Part shown: positions 1-8,371 of the stretch, in pieces
Layout of the letters: each line of letters opens with the position of its first letter
Position numbering within the stretch: position 1 is the first letter of the stretch
Assembly (NCBI RefSeq): GCF_000941055.1
Contig: NZ_CP007202.1
Span: 926,001 to 990,000 of the forward strand
DNA from: Siansivirga zeaxanthinifaciens CC-SAMT-1
Lineage (GTDB): Bacteria; Bacteroidota; Bacteroidia; Flavobacteriales; Flavobacteriaceae
Length of the DNA: 64,000 nucleotides
Direction: 5' to 3'
Notes under the pieces: generated by a model
The model's database searches: none
Seen by the model: the letters and a program-made list of their open reading frames with translations, nothing else
Told to the model about the DNA's origin: nothing
Translations under genes and position numbers: made by a program

Positions 1-1
1 G

Positions 2-433
2 TATGTTAAATCCTTTTTAAACCCCGAAGCACCCGGAACAAGAATTGGTAAAAATGTAACCCTAGACCCCATGATGCCCTGTTTTATTGTAAAGAAAAAC
101 CAAGTGCTTATTTCGCTGTCGTCGTTAGATTTCTCTTATATTGTAGAAGAAAATATTAGCGAAATTTTTAATTTACTACATTTATATAAAATGAAAGTAG
201 ATGTTATTCAAAATTCGGCGATTAGTTTTTCGGTTTGTGTCGATAATATTTATAACAACCTCGAAAAATTATTACATCATTTAAAAGCAAAATTTAAAGT
301 AACTTGCAACGAAAACGTATCTCTTTACACAATTCGTCATTACAACGACCTAGCAATCATGCAAATTGAGAGTGGTAAAACCGTGTTGTTAAAACAATTA
401 ACTCAAGAGACCGTACAAATAGTAAGTAAATAA
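2..433 (+). CDS. lysC: Aspartate kinase, C-terminal fragment (runs off left edge)
   Basis: The frame is open from the left edge of the window, so only about the last 144 residues are present. The first visible residues read YVKSFLNPEAPGTRIG, the segment that in monofunctional aspartokinases links the kinase domain to the ACT regulatory domains. The rest is a regulatory ACT-type region with alternating hydrophobic strands. The enzyme phosphorylates aspartate, the first step towards lysine, threonine and methionine, and the ACT part normally binds the feedback inhibitor. An internal ATG at 71 is not the true start, because the coding pattern continues upstream. The gene ends 22 bases before the next gene on the same strand, so the two may be co-transcribed. 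The kinase catalytic residues lie outside the window. Confidence 0.82.
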   Translation, partial: YVKSFLNPEAPGTRIGKNVTLDPMMPCFIVKKNQVLISLSSLDFSYIVEENISEIFNLLHLYKMKVDVIQNSAISFSVCVDNIYNNLEKLLHHLKAKFKVTCNENVSLYTIRHYNDLAIMQIESGKTVLLKQLTQETVQIVSK

Positions 434-455
434 ACATTTTAGTACATTTACACCC

Positions 456-2285
456 ATGAGTAAGCAACAAGATACCGGGTTAGTAACAGCAAAAGAAGTA
501 GCTAAAGTAATTAATGTTGACAATTATGGTTTTATAGGAACCCTAATTGGTTGGTTACTCATGAAAGTACTTAAAATTTCTACTTTAAATAAATTTTACA
601 ATCGTAACAAACACCTTCAAGGGGTCGATTTTTTAGATAAAATTTTAGATGAATTTCAAATTAAATTTGAAATCCCCGAAGAAGATTTAAAACGCCTCCC
701 AAAAGACGGGGCTTATATTACAGTTTCAAATCATCCTTTAGGTGGTATCGATGGTATTCTTCTTTTAAAATTCATGCTCGAGCAGCGAAACGATTTTAAA
801 ATTATTGCTAACTTTTTGTTGCATCGTATCGAACCCATGAAGCCTTACATCATGCCGGTAAATCCTTTTGAAGACCGAAAAGATGTAAAATCCAGTTTGG
901 TAGGTTTTAAAAATTCCATTTTACATTTACGCGAAGGGCGACCTTTAGGTATTTTTCCTGCCGGCGAAGTTTCTACGTATAGAGATGGAAAATTAGTGGT
1001 AGACAAACCTTGGGAAGCATCGGCTATGAAATTGGTAAAAAAGGCCGAAGTTCCCGTAGTACCCATTTATTTTCATGCCAAAAACAGTAAATTATTTTAC
1101 AAATTATCGAAAATTAGCGACACCTTTAGAACGGCTAAATTACCATCGGAAGTTTTAACACAAAAAAGACGCACCATAAAAGTTAGAATAGGAAGGCCTA
1201 TTTCTGTTGAAGACCAAAAAGAACATAAATCAATTGAAGAGTTTTCAGAATTTTTAAGAAGAAAAACCTATATGCTATCTAATGCTTTTGAAGAAAAACC
1301 AAAAATATTAGACAACTTATCTTCTACTTTAAAAACACCAAAAGCGCCTAAAAATATTGTTACTCCGGTTAATCCCGACCTCATGAAAAAAGAGGTTGAG
1401 GCTTTAAGAGAAAGCGATTCCCGACTGTTAATAAGCAAAAATTACGAAGTATTTTTAGCCGAACCATCAAAAATACCAAATATACTTACCGAAATTGGGC
1501 GTTTACGCGAAATTACCTTTCGTGCGGTAGGAGAAGGCACCAATGAGGCCATCGATTTAGATCATTTCGATAATTATTACCACCACATGTTCCTTTGGGA
1601 CAACGAAACCAATATTTTGGCCGGAGCATACCGAATGGGCTTGGGCTCCAGAATTTTTGAGCGCTATGGCATCAACGGGTTTTATTTACAAGATTTATTT
1701 AGGTTCGAACCCGAATTGTATAAAATGATGAGCCAGTCTATCGAAATGGGACGTGCTTTTATAATTAAAGAATACCAACAAAAACCCATGCCTTTATTTT
1801 TACTTTGGAAAGGCATTGTGCACATAACTTTACGCTTCCCAGAACACAAGTTTTTAATTGGAGGTGTAAGCATTAGCAATCAGTTTTCAAATTTCTCAAA
1901 ATCTTTAATGATTGAGTTTATGAAATCGCATTACTACGACCCTTACATTGCCCAATATGTGCGCCCAAAGAAAGAATTTAAGGTAAAACTAAAAGATGCC
2001 GACAAAGACTTTGTTTTCGATGAAACCGAAGCCGATTTAAACAAGTTCGACAAATTTATAGACGAAATAGAACCAGGAGCTTTACGCTTACCTGTATTAC
2101 TAAAAAAATACATTAAACAAAATGCAAAACTCGTAGCGTTTAATGTCGACCCCTTATTTAATAATTCGGTAGATGGACTTATGTATATTAAAATTGCCGA
2201 CTTACCCGAAAGCACCGTAAAACCCGTTATGGAAGAGTTTCAAGCAGAACTGGAACGTAAGTTTATGGGGAATAATGGAGAGTAA
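456..2285 (+). CDS. Two-domain acyltransferase: PlsC-like plus GNAT-like (OlsF-type candidate)
   Basis: A 609-residue protein with two acyltransferase modules. Residues about 60-300 form a lysophospholipid (PlsC-like) acyltransferase. The motif NHPLGGIDG is the variant histidine-aspartate motif of the hemolysin-like branch, and FPAGEVS matches the second substrate motif. Residues about 325-600 resemble the OlsB-like GNAT N-acyltransferase (FRAVGEGTNEAIDLD, LGLGSR, EMGRAFI). Fusion of these two activities is known from the bifunctional OlsF family that makes ornithine or related amino-acid lipids. By that analogy the C-terminal half would attach the first acyl chain to an amino acid and the N-terminal half would add the second, at the inner membrane. 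The family assignment is fairly safe; the exact lipid product is inference. No signal peptide; the hydrophobic stretch near residues 25-40 may be a membrane anchor. Confidence 0.75.
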   Translation: MSKQQDTGLVTAKEVAKVINVDNYGFIGTLIGWLLMKVLKISTLNKFYNRNKHLQGVDFLDKILDEFQIKFEIPEEDLKRLPKDGAYITVSNHPLGGIDGILLLKFMLEQRNDFKIIANFLLHRIEPMKPYIMPVNPFEDRKDVKSSLVGFKNSILHLREGRPLGIFPAGEVSTYRDGKLVVDKPWEASAMKLVKKAEVPVVPIYFHAKNSKLFYKLSKISDTFRTAKLPSEVLTQKRRTIKVRIGRPISVEDQKEHKSIEEFSEFLRRKTYMLSNAFEEKPKILDNLSSTLKTPKAPKNIVTPVNPDLMKKEVEALRESDSRLLISKNYEVFLAEPSKIPNILTEIGRLREITFRAVGEGTNEAIDLDHFDNYYHHMFLWDNETNILAGAYRMGLGSRIFERYGINGFYLQDLFRFEPELYKMMSQSIEMGRAFIIKEYQQKPMPLFLLWKGIVHITLRFPEHKFLIGGVSISNQFSNFSKSLMIEFMKSHYYDPYIAQYVRPKKEFKVKLKDADKDFVFDETEADLNKFDKFIDEIEPGALRLPVLLKKYIKQNAKLVAFNVDPLFNNSVDGLMYIKIADLPESTVKPVMEEFQAELERKFMGNNGE

Positions 2286-2339
2286 TTTACTAATTTTTTC
2301 TTTGTGATTTTAATTCGTTTTTTCTTCTTAAAATTTATC

Positions 2340-2437
2340 TTTTACGGTAAAACCACAACATAACTCATAATTTTTATTTAAATAAGTATTTTTCTACATA
2401 AAAAAGTTGTTTTTTCTTATTTTTTTTTACGTTTGAA
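2340..2437 (+). repeat. Leader repeat, copy A
   Basis: This 98-bp stretch recurs at 3851-3949 with only a few mismatches or indels confined to its T-rich 3' part. In both places it lies about 250-270 bp upstream of a small secreted-peptide gene. It carries a good Bacteroidota promoter at its right end. In copy B the left boundary is exactly where a receptor gene is cut off, so the repeat edge is also a recombination junction. Confidence 0.85.
2407..2435 (+). promoter_or_regulatory. Bacteroidota-type promoter of the peptide module A
   Basis: TTG at 2407-2409 and TACGTTTG at 2428-2435 are separated by 18 bases, matching the TTG-N(17-23)-TAnnTTTG consensus of Flavobacteria. Transcription would start near 2442 and give a leader of about 240 nt before the ATG at 2684. 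The second copy keeps TACGTTTG (3940-3947) but has TTA at the upstream position. Confidence 0.6.
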
Positions 2438-2683
2438 ATGTCTTAAACTTAATTTTTAATCAAAGCCGATAGAAAAGCGGTTTTAGGCAACCAGAGTACT
2501 CTATAACTAGCGCTAGTTTTTTTATTTTCTCGCTTACTATTACAAAGCGTATTTAAAACAACAACGGTTTTGTTGTTTTATGCATCGGCTTTATGTTTTT
2601 CGGCTTTAAAATTCGGCTAACAATGTTTAACCAACCTTAATGCGTATTTAAAATAAACGCTTGGGTTTAAAATTTTAGAAATT
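2438..2683 (+). promoter_or_regulatory. Long structured 5' leader of the peptide gene A
   Basis: No ORF is visible here. A perfect 11-bp stem (TAAAACAACAA, loop CGGTT) spans 2554-2580. It sits inside a longer 9-bp inverted repeat, AAAGCCGAT at 2462-2470 and ATCGGCTTT at 2584-2592. A weaker AACC...GGTT hairpin lies just before the start region. The last bases before the ATG (TTTAAAATTTTAGAAATT) are almost the same as those before the paralogous peptide gene at 4218. A regulatory role is inferred from this conservation. Confidence 0.45.
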
Positions 2684-2890
2684 ATGAAGAAAATATTTAG
2701 TTTTTTAGCAATATCTGTACTTTTAACAGGTAATATTAATGCAATAAGTCTTGAACGAGGAGATCTATTTGATGATTGTTTGGATGAAGCTGAAGCTGAC
2801 TATGAAATCACTGGAAGTCTTGAAAGCGCAATAGATTATTATAATAACTGTATAGATGAAGGCTTAGCAGAAATAAAAGGAAAGATATAG
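2684..2890 (+). CDS. Small secreted two-cysteine peptide (copy A)
   Basis: A 68-residue precursor of unrecognised family. Residues 1-20 form a clear Sec signal peptide (MKK, hydrophobic core, NINA end). The mature part is about 48 residues, acidic, with two cysteines. It shares the pattern C...(E)AIDYYxNxC with the paralogue at 4218-4427, notably AIDYYNNC here and AIDYYYNAC there. Two cysteines at similar spacing suggest one disulfide in the periplasm or outside the cell. It is followed by a hairpin and a GLPGLI gene on the same strand. Function is unknown; the fixed neighbourhood with an outer-membrane receptor suggests the peptide is handled at the outer membrane. Confidence 0.7.
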   Translation: MKKIFSFLAISVLLTGNINAISLERGDLFDDCLDEAEADYEITGSLESAIDYYNNCIDEGLAEIKGKI

Positions 2891-2901
2891 CAAAAGAAAA
2901 T

Positions 2902-2922
2902 CCCACCTAAATTTTGGGTGGG
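2902..2922 (+). promoter_or_regulatory. Intercistronic hairpin between peptide A and GLPGLI A
   Basis: CCCACC (2902-2907) pairs with GGTGGG (2917-2922), followed by an AT-rich stretch just before the next ATG. It could be an attenuator or an mRNA 3'-end stabiliser that favours the peptide over the downstream gene. In module B there is only one base between the two genes and no such hairpin. Confidence 0.4.
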
Positions 2923-2933
2923 TAAATTTTAAA

Positions 2934-3683
2934 ATGAAAAAAATAATTTTACATTTTTTCTTTGCTTTATTTACCTTGGTAGTATTAGGTCAAAACAATA
3001 TAACCTTAGTTAAGTATAAAGTAGATATGAATTTAGAAGATCTACAACTTAATAATAAAAAGTATAACTCATCTCAAAATAAAGCAATACAAAGTAATTA
3101 TAAGAATTACAGTGAATTAGAATATACATTATTATTTAATTCAAATGAATCCTTATTTTATCTATCAGACTCAATTGTAGGTTTAGCTAAAGATTATGAT
3201 AAAGCTTCCATAAACAAACGTAAAATCATTACAATTGAAAAAAATAAAAAATACTACAAAAATTTAATTAAAAACCAAGTTATATATACCACCAAAGTTA
3301 GTGGTGAAAGTCTTTTAATAAATAGTTCTTTAAATATTTTAGAATGGAAATTGTTAAATGAGAAAAAACAAATTGGAAAATATAATTGTTACAAAGCAAT
3401 ACTAACTAAAGGAAATGACCTATTAGGTTATAACAAGAACATGATAATAACTGCTTGGTATTCTAGTGAACTACCCGTGCCATTTGGTCCTATGCATTTT
3501 GGAGATTTACCAGGATTAATTTTAGAACTACAATTAGGTCGAAAAGTGTATTATGTAGATTCAATAAAGTTTAAAAATAACGCCACTATTAAACCTCTAA
3601 CAGAGGGCACTCCAATGTCATTAGAAAAATACAGTCAGTTTATACATAGTTTTTTTGACGATCAGTTTGGTAAAAAGAATTGA
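2934..3683 (+). CDS. GLPGLI family protein (copy A)
   Basis: A 249-residue exported protein. Residues 1-19 are a signal peptide ending in LGQ. The family-naming motif is present as GDLPGLILEL near residue 195, preceded by the usual AWYSSELPVPFGP segment. The family is found widely in Bacteroidota, often beside outer-membrane receptors, with no established biochemical activity. It lies between a small secreted peptide and a truncated receptor start, the same order as in module B. Identity to copy B (4429-5124) is limited outside the GLPGLI region, so this duplication is old. Confidence 0.85.
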   Translation: MKKIILHFFFALFTLVVLGQNNITLVKYKVDMNLEDLQLNNKKYNSSQNKAIQSNYKNYSELEYTLLFNSNESLFYLSDSIVGLAKDYDKASINKRKIITIEKNKKYYKNLIKNQVIYTTKVSGESLLINSSLNILEWKLLNEKKQIGKYNCYKAILTKGNDLLGYNKNMIITAWYSSELPVPFGPMHFGDLPGLILELQLGRKVYYVDSIKFKNNATIKPLTEGTPMSLEKYSQFIHSFFDDQFGKKN

Positions 3684-3706
3684 AAAATGTCTTTTAAAGC
3701 CAAATT

Positions 3707-3874
3707 ATGAACCCGTACAAACTAATATTTTTATTTTTTGTTTTCGGAAAGGTCTTTCCACAACAAATCAGAGTTTCTGGCAAAGTTACAGACACCCTTC
3801 AAAACCCCTTAGCTTACGCCAACATTCTTGCCATACCAGACAAACCCAAATTTTACGGTAAAACCACAACATAA
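3707..3874 (+). pseudogene. 5' remnant of an outer-membrane receptor gene (module A)
   Basis: The first 48 codons (signal peptide and start of the CarboxypepD_reg domain) are present, then the sequence switches at about 3851 into leader repeat B, adding seven codons before TAA at 3872-3874. From the VSGKVTDTLQN segment to the IPD/IPE position it is almost identical at the DNA level to codons 24-47 of the intact receptor at 5127 (one mismatch seen over about 68 bases), although the signal peptides differ. It uses ATG, whereas the intact copy uses TTG. It is a truncation product of tandem duplication or deletion, not a functional receptor. Confidence 0.8.
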
Positions 3875-3949
3875 CTCATAATTTTTATTTAAATAAGTAT
3901 TTTTCTACATAAAAAGTTATTTTTTCTTATTATTTTTTTTACGTTTGAA
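3851..3949 (+). repeat. Leader repeat, copy B
   Basis: Near-identical to 2340-2437, with the unit offset by about 1511 bp. It begins exactly at the end of the truncated receptor fragment and ends with TACGTTTG (3940-3947). The upstream promoter element is TTA instead of TTG with a 20-base spacer, so promoter B may be weaker. Confidence 0.85.
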
Positions 3950-4217
3950 GAACTTAGAAACAAAATTTTGTTTCAGTCTATGCAAAATGGAGTTTCTAAG
4001 TACAAAAGTTGCAACAAAAATCAGCGCTGATTATTTTTTGTTCTCCCTTAAAACTAAATAATAGCGAAATGTTTTTAGGTTTTAGACTGCCAAAAACAAA
4101 AAATAGACTGGTCTCTCACACATATTAAAATTTTATAGACTGTATAGACTGGACACACATTTAGTTTAACCAACCAGTTATTAAATAAACTTAACTGGTT
4201 TTAAAATTTTAGAAATT
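3950..4217 (+). promoter_or_regulatory. Structured 5' leader of peptide gene B
   Basis: There is no ORF. GAAACAAAATTTTGTTTC (3957-3974) is a perfect 18-bp palindrome nested in a 10-bp inverted repeat, ACTTAGAAAC at 3952-3961 and GTTTCTAAGT at 3992-4001. A 9-bp stem AACCAGTTA (4172-4180)/TAACTGGTT (4192-4200) lies 17 bases before the ATG. The primary sequence differs from leader A but the arrangement, with a hairpin just before the TAAAATTTTAGAAATT start context, is kept. Confidence 0.45.
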
Positions 4218-4427
4218 ATGAAAAAAGTATTTAGTATTATGGCATTAGTAGTTTTATTTAGCGCGAATGCTCAGACTGATTGTAAAAGTTATGCAAAAAA
4301 AGCTATGCAAGCTGAATTCATGGCATATGGTTTTGATTCACAAGAAGCAGTCAACGAAGCTATAGATTATTATTATAATGCCTGCACCGAAGCAGGTGGA
4401 GATATCGAAAATCCGGTATTTATATAA
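4218..4427 (+). CDS. Small secreted two-cysteine peptide (copy B)
   Basis: A 69-residue precursor paralogous to 2684-2890. A signal peptide of about 19 residues ends in SANAQ, followed by a mature part with two cysteines (TDCKSY and YYNACTE) and the shared EAIDYYYNAC motif. Its stop codon is one base upstream of the next ATG, so it is probably translationally coupled to the GLPGLI gene. Family and function are not recognised. Confidence 0.7.
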   Translation: MKKVFSIMALVVLFSANAQTDCKSYAKKAMQAEFMAYGFDSQEAVNEAIDYYYNACTEAGGDIENPVFI

Positions 4428-4428
4428 A

Positions 4429-5124
4429 ATGAAAAAAAATTTATTACTTAAAATTTTATTTTTAGTGTCTTGCGAATTATGTTTCTCGCAAGACATTAAA
4501 AGTATTAAAGTTACATATGGTAAATACATGAAAAGTCTTTTAGACACTACAAAAACAAATCCTAAACAACTAAAAGATTTATTCTATGTTTTAGATGCGA
4601 ACCTAAACGAATCAAGATTTGAATTTGTAAAAAGATTAGATATAGATAATTATTCTAATAAAAGATTGATTGGAAGATCTGGTGGGGATGGTGTTTATTA
4701 CAAAAACTTAAATTTAAAAGAAAAATTACATCAAAAATATTTTGGAGATAAAGAATTTTTAATTTCCTATGACTTTAATCGTTATAATTGGAAAATATCC
4801 AAAGAAACTAAAATAATTGGGAATTATAAATGTTATAAAGCTTCAACTTCATATTCATTTTATTCCAAATTAGCTGATAACAATTTTGAAGTAAATATAA
4901 TTGCTTGGTTTACACCAGAAATTTCCATTCCGTTTGGTCCCGCAGGATACGATGGTCTTCCGGGTTTAGTTTTAGAAGTTCAAATTGGAGGTTTCTATTT
5001 TGTGGCTTCAAAAATTCAAATAAATACAAAGGTTGAAATTAAAAAGCCCAAATCAGGTATTAAAGTTACCTCGAAAGAGTATGATAAAATAATAGAAACA
5101 TCTTTTGATGGAAAACTTGATTAA
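4429..5124 (+). CDS. GLPGLI family protein (copy B)
   Basis: The start is taken at 4429 (MKKNLLLKILF...), because this gives a proper signal peptide ending in CFSQ; the longer frame from 4378 would overlap the peptide gene. The protein is 231 residues. The family motif appears as DGLPGLVLEVQIGG, preceded by AWFTPEISIPFGP. It is presumably periplasmic or surface exposed. It is tightly packed between peptide B and the receptor (two bases to the TTG start), so one operon is likely. No enzymatic residues are recognised. Confidence 0.85.
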   Translation: MKKNLLLKILFLVSCELCFSQDIKSIKVTYGKYMKSLLDTTKTNPKQLKDLFYVLDANLNESRFEFVKRLDIDNYSNKRLIGRSGGDGVYYKNLNLKEKLHQKYFGDKEFLISYDFNRYNWKISKETKIIGNYKCYKASTSYSFYSKLADNNFEVNIIAWFTPEISIPFGPAGYDGLPGLVLEVQIGGFYFVASKIQINTKVEIKKPKSGIKVTSKEYDKIIETSFDGKLD

Positions 5125-5126
5125 TT

Positions 5127-7805
5127 TTGAATAAAACATTCTATTTAATTACAATCTTTCTGCTCTCTTATATAGCTAATGCACAACAAATCATAGTTTC
5201 AGGCAAAGTTACAGACACCCTTCAAAACCCCTTAGCTTACGCCAACATTCTTGCCATACCAGAAAATGATAACGAAGTGGTTACTTTTGCCATTACCCAA
5301 GAAAACGGTACTTACAAATTAGGTTTAAGTAAAAACCAAACTTATAATGTTACCGTTAGCTATTTAGGTTTTAAACAGCAAACGGTTAGTATAACAACTA
5401 CCAATCAAGACCTTTTTAAAGACTTTATATTAAAAGAAAACCCAGACCAGTTAGATGAGGTTACCTTAAACTACACGCCACCCATAACTGTAAAAAAAGA
5501 TACCATTACTTATAAATTAGATGCTTTTACAACAGGCGAAGAACGTAAACTACGTGAAGCACTAAAAAAATTACCTGGTGTTGAGGTAGATAAAGCCGGT
5601 AATGTAATTGTTCAAGGTAAAAAAGTAACCAAAGTACTGGTAGAGAACGAAACATTTTTTACAGGCGATAGTAAATTGGCTGTAAACAATATACCTGCCG
5701 ATGCTGTAGATAAAGTAGAAATTCTAGACAACTATAACGATATTGCCATGTTAAAAGGTTTGCAAGATACCGAGGATATGGCTATGAACATTAAACTAAA
5801 AGAAGAAAAAAAGAAATTTACTTTTGGCGATGTTGAAGTTGGTGCTGGTATTAAAAATCGTTATTTGGTGCATCCAAACCTTTTTTATTACAGCCCAAAA
5901 ACCAATGTTAATTTTATTGGCGACCTAAATAACCAAGGTATTAAAAGTTTTAGCTTTCGCGATTATTTAGAGTTTGAAGGTGGTTTTAGTAAACTCATGA
6001 ACGATGCTGGTAGTTATTTTAGTCTATTTAACAGCGATTTTGCGCAGTATTTAAACAATCAAGATTATACAGCAAACACCAACCAGTTTGGTGCTTTAAA
6101 CATCAGGCAATCTATAAATAACGTAACCGATATTAGTGGCTACGTTATAACTTCTAAAAGTAAAACAGAAACGCAAAGTGAAACTCTAAACGAATATGTT
6201 AACGTTCAAAATTCTTTTTTTGAAGAACGAACCGTAAACAATAACCTCAACAATTTTTTTACCATTGCTAAATTAACTTTAGATTACGACCCAAGTTTTA
6301 ATGAAGATTTTGCATACAATAGTTTTGTAAAACTAACTAATAATGATAGTAATGGTTTTATTACTACCATAAACCCCAATCAAAATAACAGCATTTCTAC
6401 CTTAACCGATGTTGTGGGCATCAACTTAAAACAAAACGTAAACTACAGCCGTAAACTATCCAAAGACCACACCCTAACTTTAGAAGCTACTTATAACTTC
6501 CAAAACGATAAACCATTTACCGAATGGCTTACTAACAGGCAAATTTTGCAGGGTTTAATCCCTTTAGTCAACGATACGTTTTATAATATTTTTCAAACTA
6601 AAAAATCGAATTCACATAGCTTTAATGCCATTATAAAAGATTATTGGGTACTAAACAACTTTAACCATTTATACACAAGTGTAGGCTTAAATACTGCCTT
6701 TAATAGTTTTTTTAATGAAGATTTACAGAAACTTTCAAATGGTAACACCAATAACTTTAGCACCAATGGTTTTGGAAATGACTTTGGGTATAACTTCGTA
6801 GATACGTTTATGGGTTTAGAATATAAGTTTCAAATAGGTATTGCAACCTTTAAACCAATGTTATATTATCATTTTTACAATTGGAATACAAAACAATTTC
6901 AAGACACCTTTTCTAATAGTAAGGCTTTATTATTACCGCAGTTCACCACAAAAATAGAGTTTAATAACAGCGAAAAAATAAACTTTAAATATGCCTTAAA
7001 TGCACGTTTCCCGAGTATCGAACGTTTATCAAACAACTTTATACTTTCTAGTTTTAATAGTGTTTTTAAAGGCGATACCACATTAGAGAATCAATTATAC
7101 CATACCGTAAGTTTAAGTTATTATAAGTTTAGTTTGTTTAAAAACTTAAATCTTAATGTAAACACGAGCTTTAACAAAAAGGTAAAGCATTTTAAAAATG
7201 TTACACAACTGGATGGTATCAATCAATTTAATACACAAATATTATTTAATGAACCCGAATACAACTGGTCTGTTAATGGTGGTATCTCTAAAAAAATAAA
7301 TAAAATAAGATATAATATAAGAAGCCGTTTTAACTACAACGATTTTTACCAGATTTTGAATAATAATACGCAATTAAATATTTCAAAATCCGTTTCTTCT
7401 ACCTTTAGTGCCGAAACTTTTTTTAAAAACTACCCAAATATTGAAGCTGGTTTTACTAAAGACTTTAATAATTATCGTTCTATTGGTAATATTACAAATT
7501 TTGAAAACAACCAATTTTTCGTAAAACTGGAATATGACTTTTTAAAGGATTTTATTTTTAAGGCAGATTACAGTTTCGATAATTATAAAAACAAAAATAA
7601 TGGCATAGCAAACACATTCGACACTGCAAATGCATCATTATTTTACCAAAAAGAAGATACGCCTTGGGGTTTTGAGATTAATGCAACCAACCTTTTCAAT
7701 GTTACTTTTAAACAGCAAAATTCATTCAACAGCTTTTTAATAAGCGATAATAAAACGTTTATACTGCCTAGAATTATTATGTTTAAAATAGCTTATAAAT
7801 TATAA
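5127..7805 (+). CDS. Outer-membrane receptor with CarboxypepD_reg domain and beta-barrel
   Basis: An 892-residue protein that starts at a TTG codon two bases after the GLPGLI stop, consistent with translational coupling. Residues 1-20 are a signal peptide ending in ANAQ. Residues about 23-105 form a carboxypeptidase-regulatory-like domain (VSGKVTDTLQNPLAYANI). Residues about 120-225 are a plug-like region (LREALKKLPGVEVDKAGNV). The rest is a long outer-membrane beta-barrel rich in alternating aromatic strands, ending in MFKIAYKL. It resembles TonB-linked receptors of Bacteroidota, but a TonB box is not obvious. The substrate is unknown; the linked secreted peptide and GLPGLI protein suggest a peptide-handling surface complex, which is inference. 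Confidence 0.8.
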   Translation: MNKTFYLITIFLLSYIANAQQIIVSGKVTDTLQNPLAYANILAIPENDNEVVTFAITQENGTYKLGLSKNQTYNVTVSYLGFKQQTVSITTTNQDLFKDFILKENPDQLDEVTLNYTPPITVKKDTITYKLDAFTTGEERKLREALKKLPGVEVDKAGNVIVQGKKVTKVLVENETFFTGDSKLAVNNIPADAVDKVEILDNYNDIAMLKGLQDTEDMAMNIKLKEEKKKFTFGDVEVGAGIKNRYLVHPNLFYYSPKTNVNFIGDLNNQGIKSFSFRDYLEFEGGFSKLMNDAGSYFSLFNSDFAQYLNNQDYTANTNQFGALNIRQSINNVTDISGYVITSKSKTETQSETLNEYVNVQNSFFEERTVNNNLNNFFTIAKLTLDYDPSFNEDFAYNSFVKLTNNDSNGFITTINPNQNNSISTLTDVVGINLKQNVNYSRKLSKDHTLTLEATYNFQNDKPFTEWLTNRQILQGLIPLVNDTFYNIFQTKKSNSHSFNAIIKDYWVLNNFNHLYTSVGLNTAFNSFFNEDLQKLSNGNTNNFSTNGFGNDFGYNFVDTFMGLEYKFQIGIATFKPMLYYHFYNWNTKQFQDTFSNSKALLLPQFTTKIEFNNSEKINFKYALNARFPSIERLSNNFILSSFNSVFKGDTTLENQLYHTVSLSYYKFSLFKNLNLNVNTSFNKKVKHFKNVTQLDGINQFNTQILFNEPEYNWSVNGGISKKINKIRYNIRSRFNYNDFYQILNNNTQLNISKSVSSTFSAETFFKNYPNIEAGFTKDFNNYRSIGNITNFENNQFFVKLEYDFLKDFIFKADYSFDNYKNKNNGIANTFDTANASLFYQKEDTPWGFEINATNLFNVTFKQQNSFNSFLISDNKTFILPRIIMFKIAYKL

Positions 7806-7806
7806 G

Positions 7807-8232
7807 TTAATTCCATTCAAACTTTTCAACAAACGCCTTAAAATATCCCTTAATTTCCTCACGAGCTTTTAAAAAAGCAGCGTGTTTTTCTTCAGCGGTA
7901 CCAACTAATTTTGAAGGATCGTAGAAATTATGGTGTAAACGAACCGCATTTTTGCTTGGTATGTACGGGCAGTTTTCGTTGGCGTGGTCGCAAACAGTAA
8001 TAATATAATCGAAATCGATGTCTTTATATTCATCGACATGGTTTGAAGTATGGTGGTCTATGTTTAAACCATCTTCTTTCATAATCGCCAACGCTCCGGG
8101 GTTTAATCCGTGAGTTTCTATACCGGCACTATAAACGTTCACCGCTTTATCTTTTAAAAAATAATATAAATACCCGTGAGCCATTTGGCTTCTACACGAA
8201 TTTCCCGTGCATAATACTAATATGTTTTTCAT
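7807..8232 (-). CDS. arsC: Arsenate reductase, thioredoxin-coupled (low-MW phosphatase fold)
   Basis: 141 residues. The N-terminal P-loop CTGNSCRS (CX5R) is the phosphatase-type arsenate-binding loop. A second pair of cysteines in VCDHANENCP fits the Cys82/Cys89 relay of the Staphylococcus pI258-type ArsC, which reduces arsenate to arsenite with thioredoxin. It is the last gene of an arsR-DUF6428-arsC cluster on the minus strand. No Acr3 or ArsB arsenite pump is present nearby, which is unusual for a complete resistance operon. A low-molecular-weight tyrosine phosphatase role is less likely given the extra cysteines. Confidence 0.85.
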   Translation of the reverse strand: MKNILVLCTGNSCRSQMAHGYLYYFLKDKAVNVYSAGIETHGLNPGALAIMKEDGLNIDHHTSNHVDEYKDIDFDYIITVCDHANENCPYIPSKNAVRLHHNFYDPSKLVGTAEEKHAAFLKAREEIKGYFKAFVEKFEWN

Positions 8233-8371
8233 TGTCTGTGTTTTATTTTAACACACCTCTCCAATGGAGAGAAATTATAGTTTCAATTGAAATAGGAGAT
8301 TTTTTAAACGTTATTTAATTCGCCACTAATACACGAATAATAATTGTTTTAAAAACCATTAAAATGCAAAT

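Noticed and set aside
2438..4217. Integron attC-like sites in the structured leaders
   Set aside because: The nested inverted repeats recall attC folding, but no consistent R/L boxes or GTTRRRY core were found and no integron integrase is present.
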